From NCBI RefSeq assembly GCF_029227915.1, contig NC_079877.1:13577351-13641350 (forward strand): a stretch of 64,000 nucleotides of DNA. The letters run 5' to 3'. This document shows positions 34,475 through 45,680 of the stretch, piece by piece (the stretch's first letter is position 1; every line of letters starts with the position of its first letter). Both the position numbers and the translations under genes were made by a program. Source of the DNA: Hydractinia symbiolongicarpus. Taxonomy: Eukaryota; Cnidaria; Hydrozoa; Anthoathecata; Hydractiniidae. The notes beneath the pieces were generated by a model. The model was not told the DNA's origin and searched no databases. It saw only the letters and a program-made list of their open reading frames with translations.

Positions 34475-35239
34475 CTAAAAACATGATAGGTAATATATAC
34501 AGTTGCGTTGGCGAAGTTTTATCAATAAATTAGTTTACTCGATCGCTCCTTAAATTAGCCATACTGAAGTACGTAGTTTTTAGGAAATCCTAAACACAGA
34601 ATGAGACATAAAAAGCTCACAATGAAAACAAGAAGCCCGATGGCTTGAAGATTTCCGCCATCAGCATAGATAATAATTATATAGGTAGCTTCCTAGCGTT
34701 CTCAGGATGAAAGTTCAATCAGTTTTTTACTTCGAATAGTAAACTTCGCTTCATAAATTGGATTACAATTATTTGATACATTTTCAATCAATTCTCTTTG
34801 TAATGTTATATCATCGTACATTTTTATTTATTTAAAATAACGACGCCAACTTCGTTCGACAACAACAGTTTTTTTTTTTACATTTTAGATTCAAATTACA
34901 TTCATATTCGAATTTGATAGATTTTCTATAAAAGACAGCAACCTCGGTCCCAGACCACAAAAATAATGTATAAGCTAACCTTATGATGAGCAAGCATTGG
35001 CATGCCTTGTTTGAAATAAATTTTTTAGGATTAATTTGAAAAACAGACAACCTTCTTCGCTTTGGTTTCCTTTTTCAGTTGATAAACAACTTTTTTCCGT
35101 GAGATACGGCGCGCACGTGGTAAACCGGCGGTAACATTTAATTATATTAAAATCGTAATGACCGAGAACTGCGCTGTAGCATAAATGAAAAATGGACACT
35201 CTGTTTTCTCATTTGGCGGCTTACTTATTTTTTTAGTAA

Positions 35240-35330
35240 GTTTTAGCGTACGGCCACGTCATAAGAAAGTGACCCGTGAGTTGCGTGTCATGGACTCCCA
35301 ATTTTACTCACGCAAGGAAATCAATATACT
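35240..35330 (+). repeat. Dispersed repeat, copy 1 (GTGACCCGT type)
   Basis: The stretch with TTTTAGCGTACGGCCACGTC, AAAGTGACCCGT and GCGTGTCATGG aligns with 35695-35795 in the same orientation. This is probably a degraded interspersed element. Confidence 0.5.
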
Positions 35331-35694
35331 AGACTAGCCGAATTCCCGTGGAAGAACCCACCGAATCTCTCATCGAGTCCATATGATGGGTGCTAAATAA
35401 AAACATAAAACACAGTAATTTGAATTTTTAAAAGTCACAATCTCCATTATATTTATATCCGCTGAAACAAAACGTTTAAAAATATAAGTAAGTCATGCAA
35501 CAAAATAAAAATAAAATGAAATAACAAAAATTTAAAAAAGCCTAACACAATCGAAGGTATCTATCAACGGTTATGTAGAAAGCTAAATCTGCTAAAACTA
35601 TATACTTGCTTTGCCATGCCAGAAGTACACCAGGGAAAATAGTTTACCAGACATTAGAAAAAATCGTTAAGTCACACAAATTTGTCATTTTTTA

Positions 35695-35795
35695 ACTTGG
35701 TAAATTTCAGCGTAACGCCATGTCGTAGAAAAGTGACCCGTATTTTGCGTGTCGTGGCCTCACTATGCGCACACACAAGGCGTATTAATATATAG
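35695..35795 (+). repeat. Dispersed repeat, copy 2 (GTGACCCGT type)
   Basis: Second copy of the repeat at 35240-35330, with CAGCGTAACGCCATGTCGTAG, AAAGTGACCCGT and GCGTGTCGTGG. It ends just before the TA that precedes the MITE at 35801, suggesting the MITE inserted at or near its end. Confidence 0.5.
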
Positions 35796-35800
35796 ATGTA

Positions 35801-36121
35801 AAAAGGGCGGACATGCTAGCGGGTTCTTGTATACGATTTTATGATTCACAAGTATTAAGAGGGAGTTGCATAACAATAACATTTGATTTCACTTTGTTGC
35901 TTTTTGGACCACAGGAAGTTATGACGATGCATTTAGGAAGAAAGCCTGTTTCTCTTTTAAAACAATTAGCAGCAAAAAAATAGTTATGAATCATTAAATT
36001 CAACATTTTAAGGCCAATTAAATTTTTAAGTTGTTTTATTACATCTTATGCAACTCCCACTTATTACTCCCACTAAATCATGAAACCGAATACAAGAACC
36101 TGCTAGCATGTCCGCCCTTCT
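35801..36121. mobile_element. MITE with about 80-bp inverted ends and TA target duplication
   Basis: The left end AAAAGGGCGGACATGCTAGC is inverted at the right end with one or two mismatches. Similarity continues inward for about 80 bp through TTCTTGTAT, the ATGATT region and GGGAGTTGCATAA. Each end is bordered by TA (35799-35800 and 36122-36123). Non-coding, 321 bp. The TA duplication fits the Tc1/mariner superfamily. Confidence 0.75.
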
Positions 36122-36123
36122 TA

Positions 36124-37140
36124 CATGCACGCTTTTTTATAAGGATATTTTTTACATAAAGATGTGGTTGGAAATTACTTAAAAATTAAGAACAATTCTC
36201 AGGATGATTATTTATAGAAAAGAAAATGACACGACTCAAGCTTTTATTTTTTGTTTGTTGCAAATATGAATCTGAAGTAATAAAACATCAACATCAAAAG
36301 CGTCGTCTATTTCAAATTTCATGCCCAATGTCTGCATTTATATCTTCTAATAAGTTTCCAACCACTTATGCAATAGACATATATAAGTTTATGTTACGAA
36401 TAATGATTCTAAAAATTGGCAAACTGAAAAATATTGCTAATTTTTATTATTCTCATCCTGGAGGTGACCAATTAGTAAATAAAACTAGTTTTTATTCTCC
36501 TTTCCGAAAAGACAGAAATTTCACAGATTGCTCTTTGATATTAGCGTATGATCTTAATTTAATTATAGGCTCTGGCGTACTTATCATAGATGCGAATATG
36601 TTAAAATGCTAACAGACCAAAAATTGACTAAATTGGGCATTTACAGTAACTGTTTGAGCATTCTTAGCGATAATGCAATGCTTTGTAGTACCAAGGCTAC
36701 AATCTCTGAACAATCAACAAAACTGAAAACATTTTTTCTTGTCTTTTTTCTTCCCTTTCGAAATAGTTCATTTATGAATAAATAAATATTTATAACAAGC
36801 TATATATATTTGGAGATATAAAATAAAACACCTTAAGAACAAAAAATACACGTGTCTAAAAACGGGTGTAATCTATGAAATGACATATAAAAATGCCTTC
36901 AAACTCAAAGAGAATATGCAAAGTTATTTTTCTTATTTCATAGGTCATAAGACATATTTTTTGACTATCAGAACCAAATCTACAGAAGCGGAATTTTTGG
37001 TGGACAAAAGGTTTGAAAATAAAAAAGGTCCTAGTAAAGGTTATTACGCGTCAGTACAAAAGAAATACACATTCTACATCTGCATAACTTTAACAACTAT
37101 CATAATTCTAAAAACAAATTCAGACGTGTAATTAAAGTTT
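36124..37140. other. 3' flank of gene F
   Basis: No supported gene. The plus-strand open frame 36226-36612 (128 codons) has no signal peptide, motif or homology that I recognise, and may be chance. 37015-37085 resembles 28985-29065. Confidence 0.45.
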
Positions 37141-40100
37141 TTAATCAATAACAATCCCAGGAGTAGTGCTTGTCGTCGTCGTTGGCGCGGTTGTGGTAGT
37201 TGTTGGTGGTGCAGTAGTTGTTGTAGTAGTGGTTGGTGGTTCAGTAGTTGTTGTTGGCTCGGTTGTAGTAGTGGTAGTTGTTGGTGGCTCGGTAGTTGTT
37301 GTGGTAGTTGTTGGTGGTTCGGTTGTTGTAGTGGTAGTTGTTGGTGGCTCGGTAGTTGTAGTGGTAGTTGTTGGTGGCTCAGTAGTTGTTGTAGTAGTTG
37401 TTGGTGGCTCGGTAGTAGTAGTGGTAGTGGTTGGTGGCTCGGTAGTTGTAGTGGTAGTTGTTGGTGGCTCGGTAGTTGTAGTGGTTGGTGGCTCGGTTGT
37501 GGTTGTGGTAGTTGTTGGTGGCTCAGTAGTTGTTGTAGTAGTTGTTGGTGGCTCGGTAGTAGTAATGGTAGTGGTTGGTGGCTCGGTAGTTGTAGTGGTA
37601 GTTGTTGGTGGTTCGGTAGTAGTAGTGGTAGTTGTTGGTGGTTCAGTTGTTGTAGTGGTAGTTGTTGTTGGTTCGGTAGTAGTAGTGGTAGTTGTTGGTG
37701 GTTCAGTTGTTGCAGTTGTAGTGGTTGGTGGCTCCGTTGTGGTTGTGGTAGTTGTTGGTGGTTCAGTAGTTGTTGTAGTAGTGGTTGGTGGTTCAGTAGT
37801 CGTTGTGGTAGTTGTTGGTGGTTCAGTGGTTGTAGTGGTAGTTGTTGGTGGCTCAGTGGTTGTAGTGGTAGTTGTTGGTTGCTCGGTAGTTGTAGTGGTA
37901 GTTGTTGGTGGCTCGGTAGTTGTAGTGGTAGTTGTTGGTGGCTCGGTAGTTGTTGTAGTAGTTGTTGGTGGCTCAGTTGTAGTAGTGGTAGTTGTTGGTG
38001 GTTCAGTTGTTGTAGTTGTAGTGGTTGGTGGCTCCGTTGTGGTTGTGGTAGTTGTTGGTGGTTCAGTAGTTGTTGTAGTAGTGGTTGGTGGTTCAGTAGT
38101 CGTTGTGGTAGTTGTTGGTGGTTCAGTGGTTGTAGTGGTAGTTGTTGGTGGCTCAGTGGTTGTAGTGGTAGTTGTTGGTGGCTCGGTAGTTGTAGTGGTA
38201 GTTGTTGGTGGCTCGGTAGTTGTAGTGGTAGTTGTTGGTGGTTCAGTTGTTGTAGTTGTAGTGGTTGGTGGCTCCGTTGTGGTTGTGGTAGTTGTTGGTG
38301 GTTCAGTAGTTGTTGTAGTAGTGGTTGGTGGTTCAGTAGTCGTTGTGGTAGTTGTTGGTGGTTCAGTGGTTGTAGTGGTAGTTGTTGGTGGCTCAGTGGT
38401 TGTAGTGGTAGTTGTTGGTGGCTCGGTAGTTGTTGTAGTAGTTGTTGGTGGCTCGGTTGTAGTAGTGGTAGTGGTTGGTGGCTCGGTAGTTGTAGTGGTA
38501 GTTGTTGGTGACTCGGTAGTAGTAGTTGTTGGTGGCTCGGTAGTTGTAGTGGTAGTTGTTGGTGGCTCGGTTGTAGTAGTGGTAGTTGTTGGTGGCTCGG
38601 TTGTAGTAGTGGTAGTTGTTGGTGGTTCAGTAGTTGTTGTAGTAGTGGTTGGTGGTTCAGTAGTCGTTGTGGTAGTTGTTGGTGGTTCAGTGGTTGTAGT
38701 GGTAGTTGTTGGTGGCTCAGTGGTTGTAGTGGTAGTTGTTGGTGGCTCGGTAGTTGTAGTGGTAGTTGTCGGTGGCTCGGTAGTTGTAGTGGTAGTTGTT
38801 GGTGGCTCGGTAGTTGTTGTAGTAGTTGTTGGTGGCTCAGTTGTAGTAGTGGTAGTTGTTGGTGGTTCAGTTGTTGTAGTTGTAGTGGTTGGTGGCTCCG
38901 TTGTGGTTGTGGTAGTTGTTGGTGGTTCAGTAGTTGTTGTAGTAGTGGTTGGTGGTTCAGTAGTCGTTGTGGTAGTTGTTGGTGGTTCAGTGGTTGTAGT
39001 GGTAGTTGTTGGTGGCTCAGTGGTTGTAGTGGTAGTTGTTGGTGGCTCGGTAGTTGTAGTGGTAGTTGTTGGTGGCTCGGTAGTTGTTGTAGTAGTTGTT
39101 GGTGGCTCGGTTGTAGTAGTGGTAGTGGTTGGTGGCTCGGTAGTTGTAGTGGTAGTTGTTGGTGGCTCGGTAGTAGTAGTTGTTGGTGGCGCGGTAGTTG
39201 TAGTGGTAGTTGTTGGTGGCTCGGTTGTAGTAGTGGTAGTTGTTGGTGGCTCGGTTGTAGTAGTGGTAGTTGTTGGTGGTTCAGTAGTTGTTGTAGTAGT
39301 TGTTGGTGGTTCAGTAGTTGTTGTCGTAGTTGTTGGTGGCTCAGTTGTGGTTGTAGTAGTGGTTGGTGGTTCAGTCGTTGTTGTGGTGGTTGTTGGTGGC
39401 TGGGTAGTAGTAGTGGTAGTTGTTGGTGGTTCAGTGGTGGTTGTGGTAGTTGTTGGGGGTTCAGTAGTTGTTGTAGTAGTTGTTGGTGGCTTGGTAGTAG
39501 TAGTAGTAGTTGTTGGTGGCTCGGTAGTAGTAGTGGTAGTTGTTGGTGGCTCGGTAGTTGTTGTAGTAGTTGTTGGTGGTTCAGTAGTAGTAGTGGTAGT
39601 TGTTGGTGGCTCAGTAGTTGTTGTGGTAGTTGTTGGTGGCTCTGTAGTTGTTGTAGTAGTTGTTGGTGGTTCAGTAGTCGTTGTACTAGTTGTTGGTGGC
39701 TCGGTAGTAGTAGTTGTAGTTGTTGGTGGCTTAGTAGTTGTTGTGGTAGTTGTTGGTGGCTCGGTAGTTGTTGTAGTAGTTGTTGGTGACTTGGTAGTAG
39801 TAGTGGTAGTTGTTGGTTGCTCGGTAGTTGTTATTGCAGTCGTGGTTAACTGTGTTGTCGTTGTTGTCTGCGGACCAGCCGTCGAGGTTTTAGATCCTTT
39901 AAGTATACAGTGAGGATTTCTATAGTCATGTGTAAAATGGCATGGTTCAATACAATAATCTGCTAGTATTCTATTATTCAGTGCTCCGCCATCAATATAA
40001 ACTCCATTCGGACCTGTCCATCCCCACCAACATAAGCAACGTCCTGAGGGTTGACATATTCCTGCGCGGTGCCAAAACAAATAACCACAAAGATGATGAC

Positions 40101-40185
40101 ATTGTCCGTTTTGTTTTTCTGGCAGTGGTAGTGTTGTAATTCCAGTCAAAAATATTATAAATATGTAGCATGCAATTCTTATCAT
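37141..40185 (-). CDS. Thr/Pro mucin-like secreted protein, 10-residue repeats (gene F)
   Basis: This encodes 1014 residues from ATG at 40185. The signal peptide is about 1-19 (MIRIACYIFIIFLTGITTL). The single head lies at about 29-93 (C-x3-C-x10-C-x5-C-x-C-x25-C-x3-C-x10-C, core GRCLCWWGWTGPN) and is nearly identical to that of gene D. From residue 115 to the end the protein is about 90 tandem copies of PPTTTTTTTE with very few variants. The perfectly regular Pro-Pro-Thr7-Glu pattern predicts an extended, densely O-glycosylated and negatively charged rod. The last residues (PGIVID) are non-repetitive, and no membrane anchor is visible. The reverse-strand Val/Gly-rich frame is an artefact. 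Confidence 0.88.
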   Translation of the reverse strand: MIRIACYIFIIFLTGITTLPLPEKQNGQCHHLCGYLFWHRAGICQPSGRCLCWWGWTGPNGVYIDGGALNNRILADYCIEPCHFTHDYRNPHCILKGSKTSTAGPQTTTTTQLTTTAITTTEQPTTTTTTTKSPTTTTTTTEPPTTTTTTTKPPTTTTTTTEPPTTSTTTTEPPTTTTTTTEPPTTTTTTTEPPTTTTTTTEPPTTTTTTTEPPTTTTTTTEPPTTTTTTTKPPTTTTTTTEPPTTTTTTTEPPTTTTTTTQPPTTTTTTTEPPTTTTTTTEPPTTTTTTTEPPTTTTTTTEPPTTTTTTTEPPTTTTTTTEPPTTTTTTTAPPTTTTTEPPTTTTTTTEPPTTTTTTTEPPTTTTTTTEPPTTTTTTTEPPTTTTTTTEPPTTTTTTTEPPTTTTTTTEPPTTTTTTTEPPTTTTTTTEPPTTTTTTTEPPTTTTTTTEPPTTTTTTTEPPTTTTTTTEPPTTTTTTTEPPTTTTTTTEPPTTTTTTTEPPTTTTTTTEPPTTTTTTTEPPTTTTTTTEPPTTTTTTTEPPTTTTTTTEPPTTTTTESPTTTTTTTEPPTTTTTTTEPPTTTTTTTEPPTTTTTTTEPPTTTTTTTEPPTTTTTTTEPPTTTTTTTEPPTTTTTTTEPPTTTTTTTEPPTTTTTTTEPPTTTTTTTEPPTTTTTTTEPPTTTTTTTEPPTTTTTTTEPPTTTTTTTEPPTTTTTTTEPPTTTTTTTEPPTTTTTTTEPPTTTTTTTEPPTTTTTTTEPPTTTTTTTEQPTTTTTTTEPPTTTTTTTEPPTTTTTTTEPPTTTTTTTEPPTTTTTTTEPPTTTTATTEPPTTTTTTTEPTTTTTTTTEPPTTTTTTTEPPTTTTTTTEPPTTTITTTEPPTTTTTTTEPPTTTTTTTEPPTTTTTEPPTTTTTTTEPPTTTTTTTEPPTTTTTTTEPPTTTTTTTEPPTTTTTTTEPPTTTTTTTEPPTTTTTTTEPTTTTEPPTTTTTTTAPPTTTTTAPTTTTSTTPGIVID
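37190..39870 (-). repeat. 30-bp coding minisatellite in gene F
   Basis: About 90 units of 30 bp, with a few shortened by 6 or 9 bp but always in frame. Higher-order structure is clear. The marker GGCTCCGTTGTGGTTGTGG (plus strand) recurs at about 37729, 38029, 38269 and 38893, each time followed by the same series of variant units, so blocks of 8-20 units have been copied. The plus strand of this 2.7 kb is almost pure G and T. Confidence 0.9.
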
Positions 40186-41929
40186 TTTAGTAGAGGTATA
40201 ATCTATATTAGGTTGTAGTTATCTTCGTATTTCTTTCTTTTTCTTTTTTCTTATAAATTAACAAAACTCTTGAGTTTTTTCTTTACATTAACTTCTTTTG
40301 TTACGTTTTGTATATGTTCTTGCTCACATTCATTCTGCGTCGTATCGTTTCAAGTGTTAGATCGAAATTAAACGAAGCTCTCCTTTGTTTAACTGAGATA
40401 AAGATCATTTAATAACACCTTGACGCGCTTTCCTCTATTTCCTATCCCAGTTATATAAAGACAATATGAGAAACACTTATTGTAATGTAAACCGGTGATA
40501 GGCATTGTTTTAGCGCAGCTAATGATATCATTGGATCATTTACATTGTTGCGTTTTACTTTACTGTAATTAAGTTGGAGTAATTACTGCAATCAATATAC
40601 CAACCATATGCTTCTATTGTTTTATTTCATAACGCTACTGTTGCATGTATAATTAGACTGTGTTTACACTATGATTTAAGTATATGCTATAATCTGCTAC
40701 AGTTTGTACTTTAACTTGTGTGTTGGTGAGTCTTTTAGTGAGAACAGACCTTTATTGATTTTTTTGCGAGTGTGATTTGAAAAGAAAGAAAGATATAATT
40801 TTCAATTAACTTTTTTACTAGAAATTCGAACCACCGGATTTTTGAAAAAAGGTCCAAAATTAATCCATTTTATTGCGAAATTAGATGTTATATAAGGCGT
40901 CTAATGGAAATCCGATCCCATCAACTTCGAGTAAGGTAAATTCATTTTTAGCAATAATTATTCCTCACATAAATTTTCGAAACACGAAACAGGTCCAACA
41001 GCGTAAAATAGCGGGTAGATTACTTAAATTTGAGCATAATAAATAAAAATTTTGAGTTTAGATTCCCTACGTGACTCTGCATATCATAAATGTGTATTTT
41101 CTTTTCTCGTTTCAACATTCTTGTTCTTCCGTTTTAGAAAAATACTTAGCTAGCAAAAAAACTCCTTTATTTCTGCACCCTTCTTCAATAAGATGTGTTT
41201 TAAAAACAAATAGAATCACAAAGCGTCCCATTCCCGTGCTACAATCACTCTTTTACCTTGTTCTAACGTTTTGCGTATCGTTTGTGGTGAAGAATATTAA
41301 AACAAACAGAAAACAACTTGTAAATGTTTTCCAATTCTTAAAAACAGCTTTCTAATTATCTTAAATTTATGAAAAAAGCATAAAAAACGAAATTATTTCT
41401 AACGATTAAGTTGTTTTGCATATAATTTTAATTGGACGATTACAAATGAGAATATTTTAGTAATTTATATTGCAGGCTTGTGATTTTGTTGCATCGTTAT
41501 GCAGTCGTCATGTTTTGTAGTTTCGCCCCGTACTTGCTGCGGAAACCACATTATTAGACCAATTATGGTGGTATGCTCGTGTTATAAAAGAAACATTTAT
41601 GTATCGACATGTAACGTTAATCATTAGGTAAACTGCCAAACCCACCCGCTCTGTACCTAACAACAACAACAACAACAAACAAACAAACACAACAACAATA
41701 ATATTTTTAGGTGTTTGATTCGTCAAAGTATATAAATTAATCAATATTGAACAAAACATTTTCTTTTATAAACGAAGTGTAACCAAGGAAACAAGGGTAC
41801 TTTTGTTTGTCCGCAATATTTTTCGCGCAAAGGATCAATATAAAGAAATTTTACTTTCATGTGTTATTGATACCGGATTAGCAACCGTTTAAAATTATAT
41901 ACGATGGACAAACAAATCTCACGTTTGTT

Positions 41930-42148
41930 TTACGTATCGGATGTTGATTCTTTTGTTTGTATTACATCGTCTGTACTAGTTTGTCTGTCTACATAAACGG
42001 TAACAGTATTTCCGTTGCTTGAAAATGTAACTAGGGTTGTATTTGCAGTTTCTAGACATACATGATGATGAACCGGACACAAGTGTTGCCATTTTTTCAA
42101 ACATGATTTGATGTGTATCATTTTATGAATGTAAACGCAACTCATCAT
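41930..42148 (-). CDS. Small hypothetical ORF (weak)
   Basis: This encodes 72 codons from a double ATG at 42148 to TAA. The composition is more protein-like than the other short frames, with four Cys, a His-rich patch (CPVHHHVC) and a Thr/Val-rich second half ending in a Thr/Ser/Asp tail. No signal peptide, no family recognised, and stops lie immediately upstream. It could be a small gene, a terminal exon or chance. Confidence 0.25.
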   Translation of the reverse strand: MMSCVYIHKMIHIKSCLKKWQHLCPVHHHVCLETANTTLVTFSSNGNTVTVYVDRQTSTDDVIQTKESTSDT

Positions 42149-43739
42149 AGTGCTTACTCACTACTGTTTCAGTATGGACAATGTTAATATTGTCGCAACA
42201 CGTCTGCGAAACAAAGCGATGCAGCTCCTGTTATAAAATTGAGTTTTTTAGATCTATACGTCTATAGTGAAAGCATATGTCCTGTAGGAGGAGTTCTTTT
42301 CATTACTTATCATTATTGATCATCATTTTACAATGTTTATGTAAATTAACCTGTACTTTGTTTTATTTTGATAGAAATATTAAAACGCATTTGAAAGTAG
42401 CTATTAGAAGTTTGTATGGAGATTTGCATTTTCGTTTTGGACATTTAAAAACATAAGAATGTATAAAGTGAAGAAATTTCGTCAAATTGCTTTGAAACTC
42501 TGCAAATTTTTTTCGTTCGCATCATATAACTACCGCAATCACTAGCGTGGTATATTTTAAAGACATGTCTGAATATGCTGTCTCATGCCGAAAATTGTAT
42601 TTTTAATAACTTTTCTTTCACTTTCATGAGAATTAACTTTAATTTTTTTGACAAAAACAAATGATTAGTATGACAATCGAATTAAAGCGTTTTTTACCAC
42701 AATGTATCAATATTGGCAAACAGCCTAACCAAACCAATAAAAAGCTATTTGGGAGGCAAAAAAATGCAATTTTATCTTGATTGCCGAACGTTTCGGATTA
42801 TTCGAACGAATAATGTCACTAGAAAATTCGAATTAGACATTCCTTTCTGACGTCATAATTTACTTTTTTGTACAGAAATTCGACATCAAAAACCTTAAAT
42901 TTGTTGCTGTTAAGACCTCTTGCAACTGAAATAATAGTCAGGTTCAAGAAATTACATGCAGGAAAAGATACAAGTCGGTTTTTTTAGTCCAAAAGTTATC
43001 AAAAGAGTATCGGTTCTGGATTGATTTTTTTAATCACAAGCCAATATTCATTTAAGTTAAACACGGAGTAGATTATGAAGTGTCTGCGGCGTTTTTTTAA
43101 CGGCTATTTATCACTACGAATCGATGAGTTGTGGTGAGAAATTTTTTTCTATAAAACGCTTCAGATAAAAGTGTTACATAACACGCCTTCAAGTTAAATT
43201 TGTTATTAATTAACCATATCAATGCTCATTACACGTCGTTTGTTGTAATTAATACCTTGTGATTACGTAAGAATTAAGGGTAGAGTTACACAAGGACATT
43301 CTTGAAAAAATATAGTCTGAATATGAACTTTCGACAAAATAGAAACGTTTGTTTTATGGCTTCCGATGCTTTATAGTACGATCAGTCATTTTTAAATTCA
43401 AGCGTCGTGTTTATATAAATCTTATGAATCATCGAAGACAAATGTATATTCCGACAAATTTGAGTTATCCGAAGGATGTCATACTTTAAGAAATTATGTC
43501 AGGATAACATAATTTATTCTATTTTGCTTTTTTTGCTTTATCATTAATAACGTAGGATCAACAAAAAAATTTTTATCGGATACTTAATGTGAAATTGAAG
43601 GATTCTTATAAACCAATTTAATTTTGCCTTAGCCATGTTAAATAAGTTCCATCTTGCGCGTTTTAAAATTAAAATTTAAATACACATAAGATTAAGAACA
43701 TGTTATATAGTCTATACGTATATAGTGTCCTAGCCAATG

Positions 43740-43900
43740 TGTAAAGTTGTGCAGGGAATTTGGCTGGTGGCAGAGCATTCGCTTTCAGTACAGAAGGTAC
43801 AGGGTTTAATCTCGGTTAATTTGTGTTAGAAACCGTAAAATCGTTTCGTTCTGCACTAGCTCTCAACATTAGAATTGGATTTATGTCTTTTCCGGATGTC
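43740..43900 (+). mobile_element. tRNA-derived SINE
   Basis: TTGGCTGGTGGCAGAGCATTCG resembles a pol III A box region. The B-box-like AGGGTTTAATCTCGG follows about 40 bases later, with a non-tRNA tail after it. The leader TAGCCAATGTGTAAAGTTGTG recurs at about 44841-44861, indicating a repeated family. Confidence 0.45.
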
Positions 43901-45344
43901 TGATTGAGCGGTTTGTAGGACTTTCATTAGGTACTGGTTACCTTGTTCACATAATCACCTGAAACCACAACAGCTCATCGCGGTATTCAATCAAATAAAT
44001 TTCTTTTTGGGTGCATGCTTAGGCTACCTTGATGATATAAACTGATCAAGAAACACGTGTCGGTTCTTTATAGAAAAGTCCCGCCTTTTTATAAATTACA
44101 TGCTCGCGTTTTTGTAAAGTGATTAGGTTAAATACACGAGTTTTGATGGCGTTTACACGCGGCAGAAAAATACACGACGAAATCCTAATCTCTGTACTTT
44201 ATTGATAGTAAACAACTCAAGAATTCTTTCAAAGATTTTAAAAGAAAAAGTTAAAATGTATTAATAATTTTTAATTTCTGAAATTAACATTTTTAACAAT
44301 TCCGTTATGTTAAATTACTCTTTAGTGGGCTTAAAATTTATTCTAAGTGCAAATTAATGTGTAATTTTGAAAGGGAAGTAACAACAAAATATCATCCGCG
44401 TTATTTGTTAGTTGAATGTTATTGCAGGCTAAAAGCTATTGGTTTTAACATCATTTTGTGAAAACACTATGCGTTAACCCTATTCTGTCCCGGGTATTTC
44501 GACACTATTATGACCTGATAGGAATAAGATGGCAGCAATCAAATTTTGCTTATGTCAGCTCATTTTCTGTGACGTCGTCGAAAAGCTTGAAATTTGTCCA
44601 AAATACCAATATCTTCTTAAATTCCAATTACTTTAGTTCTAGACCGAATTTTGACATTCTGTTTATAGTTTCTGAGAGCTATAGTTATTTAACATATTTT
44701 CCGGTTTTTAGAATGGTTCCCCTTAATAAAAAAAGCTGTGTTGTAAGTTTTAAAATCTAAGAACAATCGTAACGAATTTTATTATATTTTTCCGAAATTA
44801 TAAGGATTTCATAGAGAATTTTAGGGGTAGTTTCGCGTAATAGCCAATATGTAAGGCTGTGAGAGGTATGGGACCTAAAAATTTGGAATGCGCAGGTGTC
44901 TGATAGATAAAAATTTAAACTCAGAAGTTAATAAAAAAGAGTTTTTAAAAAAAATTGATTAATCTTTTAAAAGATCTCTCAATTATGCTACAAACGTAAT
45001 TTCATATTTATTTACAATTTTGTCTAATTCGCACCTTTTTAAAATCAAAACTTTCTTTGTCCATCTTTTTCGCTTTGTTTTACTTTTTATTTTTTTATCT
45101 TTTTGTTCTTTAACTTCTTTGTTCGCGGCGTTCAAAAAAAGTTAAGTATTTCATCTTTTTAATCAATGCATTGTTCAAAGGGCTGCAAATATCATAAAAG
45201 CCAAATTAGTGGGCGATAAATGATATTTCGGCTCGCGTGCAATGCATGATTGTATATAATTTCATATTGTAAGTGGGGGTAATGATGTTTTGTCCCAGCA
45301 ATTTTTAATTTTTGCCTGCGTCACTGGGTAGATACATAGTGCCC

Positions 45345-45533
45345 CAACCTCGTCCCCAGGGCTTTCTTTCCCTTGTTGGCAATTTCGGACGGCGAGAAAT
45401 ATTATGGCAGGCGGACAAAAGTAGTAAATTTCACACCCAATTAGATTGCGATGATTCCTGTTTGGTGCCAGGGCTATTTCTTCTCGCCGTCCGAAATTGT
45501 CGGAAAGTGAAAAGAGCCCTGGGGACGAGGTTG
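45345..45533. mobile_element. MITE with CAACCTCGTCCCCAGGGCT ends and 9-bp target duplication
   Basis: A 189-bp element. The left end CAACCTCGTCCCCAGGGCT is a perfect inverted match of the right end AGCCCTGGGGACGAGGTTG. A second inverted pair, AATTTCGGACGGCGAGAA, lies just inside. The flanks ATAGTGCCC (45336-45344) and ATAGTGTCC (45534-45542) form a 9-bp target duplication with one mismatch. Non-coding, so non-autonomous. The 9-bp duplication suggests a Mutator-like transposase in trans. Confidence 0.85.
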
Positions 45534-45680
45534 ATAGTGTCCGTTATGTTATTAATAATTTTTAGCAACACTACCAAAACTTATAAATAAATTTTTTAGC
45601 AGGATAAATTTGATTAAGAGATGAATTAAATTATTACAAGTGCATCTTTCTTCTTAAGTTTTTGTCAAACACAAAACAAA

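Larger units (their letters stand above)
40186..45344. other. Gene-poor stretch upstream of gene F
   Basis: On the minus strand a TATAA about 66 bp before the gene F start (about 40251-40255) is a possible TATA box. Otherwise I see no supportable gene in 5 kb, apart from the weak small frame at 41930-42148 and the SINE-like piece at 43740-43900. A second copy of the SINE-type leader words (TAGCCAATATGTAAGGCTGTG) lies at about 44841-44861. Confidence 0.5.

Noticed and set aside
36226-36612. 128-codon plus-strand frame next to gene F
   Set aside because: No motif, signal peptide or paralogue. Such a length can arise by chance here, so it is mentioned only within the flank description.
37166-39913. 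915-codon Val/Gly plus-strand frame and a Cys/Trp/Gly-rich frame opposite gene F
   Set aside because: Antisense and off-frame readings of the 30-bp repeat. No start context or signal peptide.
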